From positions 124,001 to 188,000 of the forward strand of contig NZ_QGDO01000003.1 in the NCBI RefSeq assembly GCF_003149185.1: a stretch of DNA of 64,000 nt, written 5' to 3'. Shown here piece after piece: positions 8,351-17,723 of the stretch (position 1 is its first letter; each line of letters starts with the position of its first letter). The notes beneath the pieces are model-generated. The model worked only from the letters and a program-made list of their open reading frames with translations. It did not search any database and was not told where the DNA came from. The position numbers and the translations under genes are program-made. The stretch is from Sediminitomix flava (lineage in GTDB: Bacteria > Bacteroidota > Bacteroidia > Cytophagales > Flammeovirgaceae).

Positions 8351-9592
8351 TTACTTCTGGAATTCTTCGATTGTTCTCTCAATGATTTGACAACACTCTT
8401 CCAATTGCTCTTCTGTCATTGTTAGAGGAGGAGCAAAACGAATGATGTTACCGTGAGTTGGCTTAGCTAAAAGTCCATTTTCTTTCAATTTCACGCAGAT
8501 ATCCCAAGCTGTCGAGCTTTCTTCTGAGTCATTGATAACAACGGCGTTCAACAAACCTCTACCTCTTACAGAGCTTACCAATTCAGATTTTGTAGCCAAT
8601 TCAGCCATGCGAGCACGGAAAATTTGACCTAAGTATTCTGCATTCTCAGTAAGTTTTTCTTCTTGCAATACTTTGATAGCTTCAACAGCTACTGCACAAG
8701 CTACAGGGTTACCACCGTAAGTAGAACCGTGTTCTCCTGGTTTTAAAGTAAGCATCACTTCATCATCTGCCAATACTGCAGATACAGGATAAGCACCACC
8801 AGAGATAGCTTTACCTAAAATAACCATGTCAGGACGAATTCCTTCGTGATCAGAAGCCAACATTTTACCAGTACGACCGATACCTGTTTGTACTTCATCA
8901 ATCATGAAAAGAACATTGTTTTTCTTACAGATTGCTTCTGCTTTTTTCAAATATCCTTCCTCTGGTACATATACTCCAGCTTCACCTTGAATAGGCTCCA
9001 TCCAAAGACCACATACGTTAGGATTTTCCAATGCTTTTTCCAATGCCTCTACATCATTGTAAGGTACAATTTGGAAACCAGGCATAAATGGTCCAAAATC
9101 AGTAGTAGCAACTGGGTCAGTTGAAGCCGAAATAATTGTAGTTGTTCTTCCGTGGAAGTTTTTCTCTACAGCTACAATCACAGCTTCATTTGCTGGAATT
9201 CCTTTTTTCAAGTATCCCCACTTACGAGCCAATTTAATAGCAGTTTCGTTTGCCTCAGCTCCAGTATTCATCATCAATACTTTATCGTATCCGAATACTT
9301 CACATAAGAATTTCTCTGCAACTCCAAGTTGGTCACTGTGAAACGCTCTTGAAGTAAGCGTTAGTTTTTGTGACTGCTCGATAAGTTTGTTTACAATACG
9401 AGGATGACAATGACCTTGGTTTACGGCACTGTATGCAGAAAGGAAATCATAGTATTTTTTTCCTTCTACATCCCAAAGAAATACTCCTTCACCTCTGTTA
9501 AGTACTACTGGTAGAGGGTGGTAGTTATGAGCGCCATAACGGTGTTCTAGATCGATTGCTTCCTGTGTTGTTGTAACTGTTCCTTCTAGCAT
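8351..9592 (-). CDS. rocD: Ornithine--oxo-acid aminotransferase
   Basis: A 413-residue PLP-dependent class III aminotransferase converting ornithine and 2-oxoglutarate to glutamate semialdehyde and glutamate, in arginine/ornithine catabolism. Motifs: the cofactor-binding NTGAEANE (about residues 109-116), the metal-free class III signature around [16 protein letters not shown], and the Schiff-base lysine in [10 protein letters not shown] (K261 from this start). The N-terminal [13 protein letters not shown] is characteristic of ornithine aminotransferases as against acetylornithine or GABA enzymes. The ATG at 9592 is chosen over a TTG four codons upstream (9604). It is a single gene with its own terminator; a long, apparently regulatory, intergenic region lies upstream. 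Confidence 0.93.
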   Translation of the reverse strand: MLEGTVTTTQEAIDLEHRYGAHNYHPLPVVLNRGEGVFLWDVEGKKYYDFLSAYSAVNQGHCHPRIVNKLIEQSQKLTLTSRAFHSDQLGVAEKFLCEVFGYDKVLMMNTGAEANETAIKLARKWGYLKKGIPANEAVIVAVEKNFHGRTTTIISASTDPVATTDFGPFMPGFQIVPYNDVEALEKALENPNVCGLWMEPIQGEAGVYVPEEGYLKKAEAICKKNNVLFMIDEVQTGIGRTGKMLASDHEGIRPDMVILGKAISGGAYPVSAVLADDEVMLTLKPGEHGSTYGGNPVACAVAVEAIKVLQEEKLTENAEYLGQIFRARMAELATKSELVSSVRGRGLLNAVVINDSEESSTAWDICVKLKENGLLAKPTHGNIIRFAPPLTMTEEQLEECCQIIERTIEEFQK

Positions 9593-10055
9593 ACTTTTTT
9601 TCAATGTTTATAAGTTAAAAATGACTAATCGATTCCACCTAGGTGCAGATTGCAAACTAAATGAAACTGTGTTAATCAGACCTAACTCTCCAACTGATTC
9701 AGTTGTAGACTTACTCCTTAATTAAACGTGGTTGTGTATTGACTTTTAAAAAGTCTGAAAAAATTGCTGTAAAAATGGTCCAAATTTTAGCAAAAGAACG
9801 AATAAGGTAGGAAATAGAAAAAAAAACATAGATTTTTTTATTATTCAATGTTTTCTAATCAACGATTGTATTCCTTATCCAACAGTGAATAGACAATATT
9901 TTCCTAGACCCAAATCCGTTGTAAGGACTAAGTTCTTTTGTGTTAGACTACTTCCTAGAATATAATTATTCTCACAGCACTACATAAATACAACGTCATG
10001 GAGCTTGAAAAGAGACAGTTAAGCTGTTAATAGTTGTGATAGCAGTTCAACTTTT
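9593..10055. other. 463-base intergenic region upstream of rocD with two short palindromes
   Basis: No credible gene is visible on either strand. Two odd-length palindromes with 7-base arms stand out: 9691-9705 (CAACTGA-T-TCAGTTG) and 9741-9755 (GACTTTT-A-AAAAGTC). They lie about 100 and 150 bases upstream of the rocD start, where an operator for an ornithine/arginine-responsive regulator would be expected. The rest is AT-rich. The region also contains the 3' flank of the LuxR-type gene ending at 10056; I saw no convincing terminator for that gene. Confidence 0.4.
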
Positions 10056-11666
10056 TTAGATAGAATTTATGAAAGTAGTTAGGTTAATTTCTTTTGAAAT
10101 ACCTAATCTTTTACGTAATCGGTATCGGGCTGTATTTGCACTTTCGGGCGAAATCCCTAGGAGTTTAGCCATTTCTTTGGCTGTGAAGTTCAGCTTTATA
10201 AGAGCACAAATTTTCAAATCATAAGGGTTTAAATTCGGATAACGTTCTTGTAGTTTGGTATAAAAGTCGCTGTTCACTGCCGTAAATCTATTTTCAAATT
10301 CAAGCCAACTCATATCTTTATTGACCTTTATGGAGTTGATGATTTGTCTTATTTCGGGTTTTGCATCTTTCTTCTGAACCGTTTTGAGCTGAGTTTTTAC
10401 TTGGTGAAGAAGCTCGTCTTTCGCAATAATTTGTAAAGTAGTATTGGTTAGTTCTTTGTTTTTAACCGCTAATATTTCTTGATTTTTAGCTACTTCAAGT
10501 TTACGTTTTTCTTCTAACTCATTTTGTCTTACTCCATGAATCTTTTTCAGGTTAAAGCCCCAATGGATAGTTCCTGCAATAGCAGAAATGAGAATGATAA
10601 GCAGTATAATTAAACGCATAAACCATAGCTGATCTTCATATTCAAGATGTTGAATTTTTTGTTCTTTGAGTAACGCTTGACGTTTGGCTTCGGCAATTCT
10701 TATTTGATCTTTAATCTCAAGCATGTACTTGTTATTGGGGCTAAGGCTACTATAAAGCCAAGTATCAAGTTCGTGAGCTGTTTTTAGTAGTTGATTTGCT
10801 TTTTTGTAATCTTTTTTTCGGGTATAAATATTAGCAAGATGATTATAATTTGTCGGAAGAAAGTTAAGGTGACTTAAGTGAATTTGAGCTTGTTGGATAG
10901 ACTTAATGAAATACTTTTCAGCCAAAATGTCGTTTTCCCAGTCTAAATACATTTCTCCTAATAATGAATAGAAAAATACAAGGTAAGTGGGAGTGCTCTC
11001 TGTGATCTTTTTTTCAAGTGATAATAATATGTTTTCAGCATCTTGAAATTCGCCCTTCAAAGAGGTCAGATAACCTCTTTCAGCTTTTACCATATCAGTT
11101 TCTATAGCTGTATTTCTGAAAAGTGTACAACTATCTAGGTAAGATTCTGCTTTTTCGATTTGATGATCATATCTATGATGAACGGCAAGAATGTAGAAGT
11201 TCTTAACAAGGTACAGACTATCAATTTGTCCATGACTCAATAATTCTTTGCTAAGGTTTAAGCTCTTTTGGTAATAAGAGAGTGCTTCGTCTCGCCTGTC
11301 ATACAGACTATATAAAATGCCAAGTCCGATAAGACTTTGAGTTTGAGATTTGAGGTGACCTAACTTTTGAGCGAGTAAAAGTGCCTTCCAATAACTTTCA
11401 TAAGAATTTTGATAATCTATTCTATTGGTGTAGACCGAACCTAACTTATTTAGATACTTAATCGCACCCAAACTATCCTTATTTGTGAAGCTATCCTCAA
11501 TCAGTTTTTCAAGTTCCAAAATGGTTATTTGAGAGTATGAAGATTTGATAGAGTCTGTCTTTGTGAGTTCAATCCACTCCAATGCAGGGGGTAAATTGTC
11601 TAGATTCCCATAGACAGGGGTGAATAAAGTGTTGAAAAAAATGAAGAGTGAAAATCTATATGTCAT
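10056..11666 (-). CDS. TPR/membrane-anchored LuxR-type HTH regulator
   Basis: A 536-residue protein starting at the ATG at 11666 (an upstream TTG at 11705 is rejected). Signal peptide MTYRFSLFIFF... (residues 1-21). Tetratricopeptide repeats occupy roughly residues 50-310, with typical ALGYLKSQTQSLIGLGILY-like helices. One transmembrane helix lies about residues 350-373, followed by a coiled coil to about 430. The C-terminal LuxR/GerE-like helix-turn-helix reads NPYDLKICALIKLNFTAKEM, then KLLGISPESANTARYRLRKR. The layout resembles hybrid periplasmic-sensor/cytoplasmic-HTH regulators common in Bacteroidota: periplasmic TPRs would sense a ligand or partner and the HTH would bind DNA. It is divergent from the cytochrome/DUF1553 cluster, with 191 bases between the starts, which suggests control of that cluster. 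Confidence 0.8.
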   Translation of the reverse strand: MTYRFSLFIFFNTLFTPVYGNLDNLPPALEWIELTKTDSIKSSYSQITILELEKLIEDSFTNKDSLGAIKYLNKLGSVYTNRIDYQNSYESYWKALLLAQKLGHLKSQTQSLIGLGILYSLYDRRDEALSYYQKSLNLSKELLSHGQIDSLYLVKNFYILAVHHRYDHQIEKAESYLDSCTLFRNTAIETDMVKAERGYLTSLKGEFQDAENILLSLEKKITESTPTYLVFFYSLLGEMYLDWENDILAEKYFIKSIQQAQIHLSHLNFLPTNYNHLANIYTRKKDYKKANQLLKTAHELDTWLYSSLSPNNKYMLEIKDQIRIAEAKRQALLKEQKIQHLEYEDQLWFMRLIILLIILISAIAGTIHWGFNLKKIHGVRQNELEEKRKLEVAKNQEILAVKNKELTNTTLQIIAKDELLHQVKTQLKTVQKKDAKPEIRQIINSIKVNKDMSWLEFENRFTAVNSDFYTKLQERYPNLNPYDLKICALIKLNFTAKEMAKLLGISPESANTARYRLRKRLGISKEINLTTFINSI

Positions 11667-11857
11667 TTTTAAAAAGTTCGTGATGTCTATATCTAAGTCC
11701 CTCAAAAATGGTGAAATAGAATGATTTGTTCATATATTTTTAGTGTAAAAAGTACAGTAGTCTATATAGAGTCTATGTCGTTTTTTATGCTTGGGGTTCT
11801 CGATTTCTCATTTTTGGGTATCACAACAGCCAAAAACTATTGGTCAAAAATGAGACT

Positions 11858-14800
11858 ATGAAATTGTTTAGCTATTACTATTACTTACTTTTTTCTTTAT
11901 TAATAATTAGTTGTCAACCACAACTACCGGAAGATGTAGCCTTGGTTTATGCTGACTTGCCGGACCAATTGGATTTTAATAAAGATGTGAAGCCAATTCT
12001 TTCAGACAAGTGTTATGCTTGTCATGGTCCAGATAACGGAAAAATAGAAGCTGGTTTGCAACTACACGGAGAAGAAACAGCATTTGCGGAATTGCCAGAA
12101 ACTCCAGGGAAGGTTGCAATCACGCCTGGAAACTTGAAAAAAAGTGAAGTTTTTCATCGAATAATTACTGACGATCCAAATTTGATCATGCCTGTACCTT
12201 CATTTAAACTTACGTTGAGTGCAGAAGAAAAGGCAACACTTGTCAAGTGGATTGAAGACGGGGCGAATTATGAGCCACATTGGGCATTTGTTAAACCCAA
12301 AAAGCAAGATATTCCAAATGTAGTAAATGAAGGTTGGGTGAGAAACCCGATTGACCATTTTATACTAGAGAAATTGGAAAATGAAGAGTTAACACCTTCT
12401 GCGGAATCTTCTAAAAGCTTATTGCTTCGAAGACTTTCATTGGATTTGACAGGTTTACCACCTACTCAAAAAGAAATAGAGCGTTTTGAGAAAGACGAGA
12501 GTGCGGATGCATATGAAAAACAAGTAGATCGTCTGCTGAATTCTTCGCACTATGGAGAAAAAATGGCGACAGATTGGATGGACCTGTCACGGTTTGCGGA
12601 TACACATGGCTATCAAGTTGATCGTTACCGAGATATGAGTCCGTGGCGCGATTGGGTGATCGAAGCTTTTAACCAGAATCAACCTTATGACGAGTTCGTG
12701 ACTTGGCAATTAGCTGGAGACTTATTGCCAAATGCTACAAAGGAGCAAAAGTTAGCAACTGCATTCAATCGTTTACATCCGCAAAATGCTGAAGGTGGAA
12801 TTGTAGATGAGGAGTTTAGAGTGGAGTATGTGGCAGATCGGACGTCTGTACTTGGAACAGCTTTTTTAGGAATGACCGTAAGCTGCGCGAGGTGCCACGA
12901 CCATAAGTATGACCCAATTTCGCAGAAGGATTTTTATGAGTTGTACAGCTTTTTCAATAATCAGAATGAAACAGGGCAGGTTTCGTGGGGAACAGATGAT
13001 GTACCAGTCCCTAATCTGTCTTTACCCACGGAAGAACAGGAAGAAATTATCTCTTTTCTAAATAAGGTAGCCAAAGAATCAGAGGAAAAGATTGACTCAG
13101 AAATTCAAGAAAGCGAATCTGACTTTAAACAATGGGTTAAGAGTGAGAGGTATAAGTATGAAAAAACGCTTCAAAATGGTTTGGTAGCTTCATTTTCTTT
13201 AGATGAACACCTAAGAAATAGCAAAGGAAAAGAAGTAGGGAAAACAGGGAGAAACTTTAGTAAAGGGGAAGAATTACCTTTTGTGGAAGGGAAATTTGGT
13301 AAAGCATTGCGTTTCAATGGCGATGATTGGCTCGATTTGAAACCTGTCGGTACTTTTGGACGAACGGAAGCTTTTAGTATTTCTGTTTGGGTGAATATTC
13401 CAGATTCACTACATGAAGGTGTGATTTTTCATAAAAATAAGGCTGTGATGCTTCATTGTATGAAAGGTTATTCACTTTACCTGAATGATGACAAACTAGA
13501 ATTGGTGATGGCACATACCTATCCCGATAATGCAATTGTCAAACATAGTTTAGATACAATTCCTAAAAATCAGTGGGTACAATTAGGGTTAACTTATGAT
13601 GGTTCGAGCAAAGCAAATGGATTAAAGTTATTCATGAATGGTGAAGAAATAAAGACAGAAACCATTGTAGATAACCTTTATAAAGAAATTGTTTTTAATA
13701 GTTATGAAGATATCATCTATAAAAAACCGATTGAGCCAGGTTTGAAAATTGGGGCTAGATGGAGAGGAGTAGGGTTGAAAGGTGGTTTGGTTGATGATAT
13801 TCGGGTTTATAATCGATGTCTTTCTTCTTTTGAAGTACTACAACTAGGTAATCAAGCTTTGTATAGAAATTTAGTGAAAAAGGAGTCTTCTCATCTTTCA
13901 GTAACAGAATTAAGTACACTTCGGGAGCAATATTTCAATCATAATAATGCGAATGTTTTAGCGGAAAGAAAATCTTGGCATCAAACGCAAAAGAAACTTA
14001 GTGATGAGATGCAGAAGGTCAAAGATGTGATGGTAATGAAGGAGATGGATGAAGCGAGACAGGCTTATGTTTTGGAGCGTGGCGTCTATGACAATTATGG
14101 TGAAAAGGTATTTCCAGAAGTGCCCGAGCGTATTTTTCCTTATTCTGAAAAGTACCCTAAAAACCGTCTTGGTTTGGCTCAATGGCTTTTTGACCCAAAT
14201 CACCCACTTACCGCCCGAGTAGCCGTTAATCGCTATTGGCAAAATTTGTTTGGAACAGGCATCGTAAAGACTTCTGAAGATTTCGGAAACCAAGGAGAAT
14301 TGCCAAGTCATAAAGAATTATTGGATTGGCTTTCTCACTATTTCATAGAAAATGAATGGGATGTGAAGGCATTGCATAAGCTTATGGTAATGTCTGCTAC
14401 TTACCGTCAAAATTCATTTTGTTCAGAAGAGCTTAGAGAAATTGATCCTGAAAACAGACTTTTAGCTAGAGGTCCAGCAGAACGATTAACTAGTGAGATG
14501 CTTCGTGATAATATTTTGTTTGCAAGTCAACTATTGAACGATAGTATTGGGGGAGAAAGTGTTCACCCTTATCAGCCAAAAGGCTTGTGGAAAATGAATT
14601 CGAACGCCTATGAGCAAGATCATGGAAGTGATTTGTACCGTAGAAGCCTCTATTCTATTTGGAAAAGAACGGTTCCATTACCAACCCAAGCAACTTTTGA
14701 TCAACCTGAACGAAGTGAGTGTACTGTAAGACGTCAGAAAACAAATACACCTTTACAGGCGCTGGTTCTGATGAATGACCCTGCATTTGTAGAAGCTTCA

Positions 14801-15088
14801 AGGAAAATTGGAGAATTGATTTCGCAATCTGACACACTGGAAGAAGGAATTCAGAAAGCATTCATGTCACTAACTGGTCGTAAAGCAGAGGCACAAGAAA
14901 TAGAATTGCTACTAGCTTTTCAAAACTCAGAAAAACAAAAATTTACAGACAACTTAACCCGATCTGAAGGCTGGTTTTCACTCGGAGAATACCAGACTCA
15001 AAATGAGCTGGATAGTGCGACGTTGGCAGCTAATACAATGGTTGCACACCTTATCATGAATTCAGATGCTACAATTACAAAACGATAA
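11858..15088 (+). CDS. PSCyt1 - DUF1549 - LamG - DUF1553 lipoprotein
   Basis: A 1076-residue lipoprotein (lipobox LLIISC, Cys19) starting at the ATG at 11858; a TTG six codons upstream is rejected. Domain order: planctomycete-type cytochrome c (PSCyt1) with heme motif CYACH (C52, C55, H56); DUF1549/PSCyt2, about residues 150-390, with a second CxxCH, CARCHDHKYDP (C343-H347); a LamG/concanavalin-like jelly roll about 445-665 (LNDDKLELVMAHTYPDNAIV region, ending IRVYNRCLSSFEV); a helical linker; and DUF1553/PSD1 from about 765 (RLGLAQWLFDPNHPLTARVA) to 1055. These proteins abound in Planctomycetes and some marine Bacteroidota. A role in periplasmic redox work on polysaccharide or other organic matter is suspected but unproven. 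First gene of a four-gene plus-strand cluster; only 14 bases separate it from the next. Confidence 0.88.
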   Translation: MKLFSYYYYLLFSLLIISCQPQLPEDVALVYADLPDQLDFNKDVKPILSDKCYACHGPDNGKIEAGLQLHGEETAFAELPETPGKVAITPGNLKKSEVFHRIITDDPNLIMPVPSFKLTLSAEEKATLVKWIEDGANYEPHWAFVKPKKQDIPNVVNEGWVRNPIDHFILEKLENEELTPSAESSKSLLLRRLSLDLTGLPPTQKEIERFEKDESADAYEKQVDRLLNSSHYGEKMATDWMDLSRFADTHGYQVDRYRDMSPWRDWVIEAFNQNQPYDEFVTWQLAGDLLPNATKEQKLATAFNRLHPQNAEGGIVDEEFRVEYVADRTSVLGTAFLGMTVSCARCHDHKYDPISQKDFYELYSFFNNQNETGQVSWGTDDVPVPNLSLPTEEQEEIISFLNKVAKESEEKIDSEIQESESDFKQWVKSERYKYEKTLQNGLVASFSLDEHLRNSKGKEVGKTGRNFSKGEELPFVEGKFGKALRFNGDDWLDLKPVGTFGRTEAFSISVWVNIPDSLHEGVIFHKNKAVMLHCMKGYSLYLNDDKLELVMAHTYPDNAIVKHSLDTIPKNQWVQLGLTYDGSSKANGLKLFMNGEEIKTETIVDNLYKEIVFNSYEDIIYKKPIEPGLKIGARWRGVGLKGGLVDDIRVYNRCLSSFEVLQLGNQALYRNLVKKESSHLSVTELSTLREQYFNHNNANVLAERKSWHQTQKKLSDEMQKVKDVMVMKEMDEARQAYVLERGVYDNYGEKVFPEVPERIFPYSEKYPKNRLGLAQWLFDPNHPLTARVAVNRYWQNLFGTGIVKTSEDFGNQGELPSHKELLDWLSHYFIENEWDVKALHKLMVMSATYRQNSFCSEELREIDPENRLLARGPAERLTSEMLRDNILFASQLLNDSIGGESVHPYQPKGLWKMNSNAYEQDHGSDLYRRSLYSIWKRTVPLPTQATFDQPERSECTVRRQKTNTPLQALVLMNDPAFVEASRKIGELISQSDTLEEGIQKAFMSLTGRKAEAQEIELLLAFQNSEKQKFTDNLTRSEGWFSLGEYQTQNELDSATLAANTMVAHLIMNSDATITKR

Positions 15089-15102
15089 ACGACTTTTTAA
15101 CT

Positions 15103-16584
15103 ATGTGCGAGAAACATCATAAAAAAATATATACCTCAGATCAAGACCTTCAGCAGGAAGAAAAAAAACTGAGTAGGAGAAAATTTTTAACCAAAACTTC
15201 ATTAGGTCTTGGAGCTATGGCTTTAGGTTCATTGATGGGGGCAGAAAAGCTTTTCGCAGGTGAAAGAACGAACACAAATCCTTTAGGTTTACCACACTTT
15301 ATGCCCAAGGCAAAACGAGTGGTTTATCTTTTTCAAAGTGGTGGGCCTTCTCAATTTGAGACTTTTGATTATAAACCCAAACTAACCAATATGTTTGGGC
15401 AAGAATTACCAGCTTCGGTAAGAGGTCAGCAAAGACTTACGGGAATGAGTGCCCAACAGTCCTCTTTTCCAATTGCTCCATCAAAATATTCTTTTGATCA
15501 ATATGGTGAAAGTAGAGCTTGGGTTTCCGAATTAATGCCTCACACAGCAGAAGTTGTGGATGATTTGTGTTTTATCAAGTCGATGTACACTGAACAGATA
15601 AATCACGATCCTGCGATTACATTCTTGCAAACGGGACATCAACTTCCAGGAAGGCCATCTATAGGTTCATGGATGAGTTATGGACTTGGTTCTGATAATA
15701 AAAATTTACCTTCATTTATCGTTTTGGTTTCTAAAAATGCAGGAGGTCAGCCTTTGTATTCCCGTTTGTGGGGTAATGGTTTCCTGCCTACAGAGCATCA
15801 AGGAGTTCAATTTAGATCGGGGAAAGATCCTGTTTTATTTCTCAATAACCCTGATAACTATCATGGGCATGACAGGCAAGAAATGTTGAAGTATTTGAAA
15901 GAATTGAATGAAATGCAATACACAACATACGGAGATCCAGAAATCACTGCACGTATTTCTCAATATGAAATGGCATTCCGAATGCAGACCTCTGTGCCTG
16001 AAGTTACGGATATGTCTGATGAACCAGACTATATTTTTGATATGTATGGCGAAGATAGTCGTGACCCAGGTACTTATGCTGCAAATTGTCTGATGGCAAG
16101 AAGGCTATTAGAGAAAGATGTGAAATTTGTGCAATTATATCATAGAGGTTGGGATCAGCACGTCGGTCTTCCTTGGGGCATTAAAAATCAGTGTAAAAAC
16201 ACAGATCAAGCTACTGCTGCACTGATCAAGGATTTGAAGCAAAGGGGATTGCTCGAAGATACCCTTGTGATTTGGGGTGGAGAGTTTGGGCGAACGGCAT
16301 ATTCTCAAGGGCAATTGACGACTAAAAATTATGGTAGAGATCATCACCCGAGATGTTTCACAATGTGGATGGCTGGAGCAGGAGTGAAGTCTGGTTTTAC
16401 TTTTGGTGAAACCGATGATTTCAGTTATAACATAGTCAAAGACCCTGTTCATGTACATGATTTTCATGCTACACTGATGCATCTGACAGGGATTGACCAT
16501 GAACGATTGACTTATAAGCATCAAGGGAGGCGATTCCGATTGACAGATGTTCATGGACATGTTGTAAAAGATATTTTAGCTTAA
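15103..16584 (+). CDS. DUF1501 sulfatase-like protein, Tat-exported
   Basis: A 493-residue protein with a twin-arginine signal SRRKFL (residues 24-29) and a hydrophobic Ala/Leu/Gly stretch to about residue 52. The body is DUF1501, a family with an alkaline-phosphatase/sulfatase-like fold. Typical segments are VVYLFQSGGPSQFETFDYKP near the N-terminus, MYTEQINHDPAITFLQTGHQ, then VIWGGEFGRTAYSQG and NYGRDHHPRCFTMWMAG, with conserved Asp/His expected to hold metal. DUF1501 proteins are nearly always encoded beside DUF1553 proteins, as here (14-base gap), and the pair probably acts as a unit in the periplasm. The substrate is unknown. Tat export implies folding or cofactor loading in the cytoplasm. 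Confidence 0.88.
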   Translation: MCEKHHKKIYTSDQDLQQEEKKLSRRKFLTKTSLGLGAMALGSLMGAEKLFAGERTNTNPLGLPHFMPKAKRVVYLFQSGGPSQFETFDYKPKLTNMFGQELPASVRGQQRLTGMSAQQSSFPIAPSKYSFDQYGESRAWVSELMPHTAEVVDDLCFIKSMYTEQINHDPAITFLQTGHQLPGRPSIGSWMSYGLGSDNKNLPSFIVLVSKNAGGQPLYSRLWGNGFLPTEHQGVQFRSGKDPVLFLNNPDNYHGHDRQEMLKYLKELNEMQYTTYGDPEITARISQYEMAFRMQTSVPEVTDMSDEPDYIFDMYGEDSRDPGTYAANCLMARRLLEKDVKFVQLYHRGWDQHVGLPWGIKNQCKNTDQATAALIKDLKQRGLLEDTLVIWGGEFGRTAYSQGQLTTKNYGRDHHPRCFTMWMAGAGVKSGFTFGETDDFSYNIVKDPVHVHDFHATLMHLTGIDHERLTYKHQGRRFRLTDVHGHVVKDILA

Positions 16585-16595
16585 AATCACAAATC

Positions 16596-17702
16596 ATGAC
16601 AAATAGAAGATCATTTATCCGTAAGTCGGCTACGGCATTAGGAATTGGAATGCTTCAACCTACTTTTGGTTTCAATTCTTTGAAAAAATCTACTGAGAAA
16701 GAAATTATCATAGGGCATGGGGATTATAAATATCGTTTGCATCGTGATTGGGCTAAAATAAATAGTGTACGTACTCCTTTATTGAATTGTCATGAAATGG
16801 TCATGGATTCAAAAGGTCGCCTAATCATGATGGGAGATCATGTCAAGAATAATATTCTCATTTTCGATAAATCGGGAAAACTGCTTGACTATTGGGGGAC
16901 TGCCTATCCTGGAGGTCATGGACTTTCACTTTCGCAAGAGGGGGAAGAAGATTTTTTGTATATGACAGACTCAGGTTGGTCGCTGGATAAGTACGGGAAA
17001 TACATGAATTATAATGGTCGAGTAACCAAAACAACATTAGATGGGAAAGTCATTTTTGATATAGGACATCCTATGACTATTGGTTTGTATGAAAAAGATG
17101 ACCCTTTCAAACCTACTGAAGTAGCAATAGCTCCCAATGGAGACATTTATGTTGCTGATGGGTATGGGAAAGATTTTATCATTCAGTACAATGAAAGAGG
17201 GCAGTATATTCGACATTGGGGTGGACATAAAAATGAAAACCCAGATTATAACCTCAAAAATGCACATGGGGTAAGTATTGATTATAGAGATCCAAAACAA
17301 CCGCTTGTGGTTTGTACTTCAAGAAGTGAAAACTGTTTTAAGTTTTTTACCCTAGAAGGAAAGTTTGTGAAGAAAATCCACCTACCGAATATGTACGTTT
17401 GTAGAGCGGTTTTTGATGACAATAACTTGTACGCGGGAGTTTGTTGGTCCGGTAGGAGGGATGGAGTTTTTAACTGGAAAGAACATACAGGTTTTGTCAC
17501 GATTTTAGAGGGAGATCAAGTCGTTTCTAATCCTGGTGGTACTGAACCTCATTATGTAGAGGGAGCTTTACAGCCAACTTATCAAATGGAAAGTAAACCG
17601 ATACTCCACGGACATGATGTATGTATTGATGAAGATAAAAATCTTTATATCTGTCAGTGGAATGCCAATCAGAGTGCCCCTTTAAAATTAGAACGAGTGT
17701 AA
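16596..17702 (+). CDS. Tat-exported six-bladed beta-propeller (NHL/SMP-30-like)
   Basis: A 368-residue protein with a Tat motif NRRSFI at residues 3-8 and a short hydrophobic region to about residue 27. Repeated strand units such as NCHEMVMDSKGRLIMMG, TEVAIAPNGDIYVADGYG, AHGVSIDYRDPKQPLVVCTS and GHDVCIDEDKNLYICQWN mark a six-bladed propeller of the NHL / 6-bladed TolB-like group. Members include lyases and lactonases, and the conserved His/Asp at blade tops (ending in HGHDVCID) could bind a metal. No catalytic assignment can be made. It is 11 bases from the DUF1501 gene and 21 bases from the next, so it is part of the same operon. Confidence 0.8.
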   Translation: MTNRRSFIRKSATALGIGMLQPTFGFNSLKKSTEKEIIIGHGDYKYRLHRDWAKINSVRTPLLNCHEMVMDSKGRLIMMGDHVKNNILIFDKSGKLLDYWGTAYPGGHGLSLSQEGEEDFLYMTDSGWSLDKYGKYMNYNGRVTKTTLDGKVIFDIGHPMTIGLYEKDDPFKPTEVAIAPNGDIYVADGYGKDFIIQYNERGQYIRHWGGHKNENPDYNLKNAHGVSIDYRDPKQPLVVCTSRSENCFKFFTLEGKFVKKIHLPNMYVCRAVFDDNNLYAGVCWSGRRDGVFNWKEHTGFVTILEGDQVVSNPGGTEPHYVEGALQPTYQMESKPILHGHDVCIDEDKNLYICQWNANQSAPLKLERV

Positions 17703-17723
17703 ACTAAGCTAGTATTGTTGATT

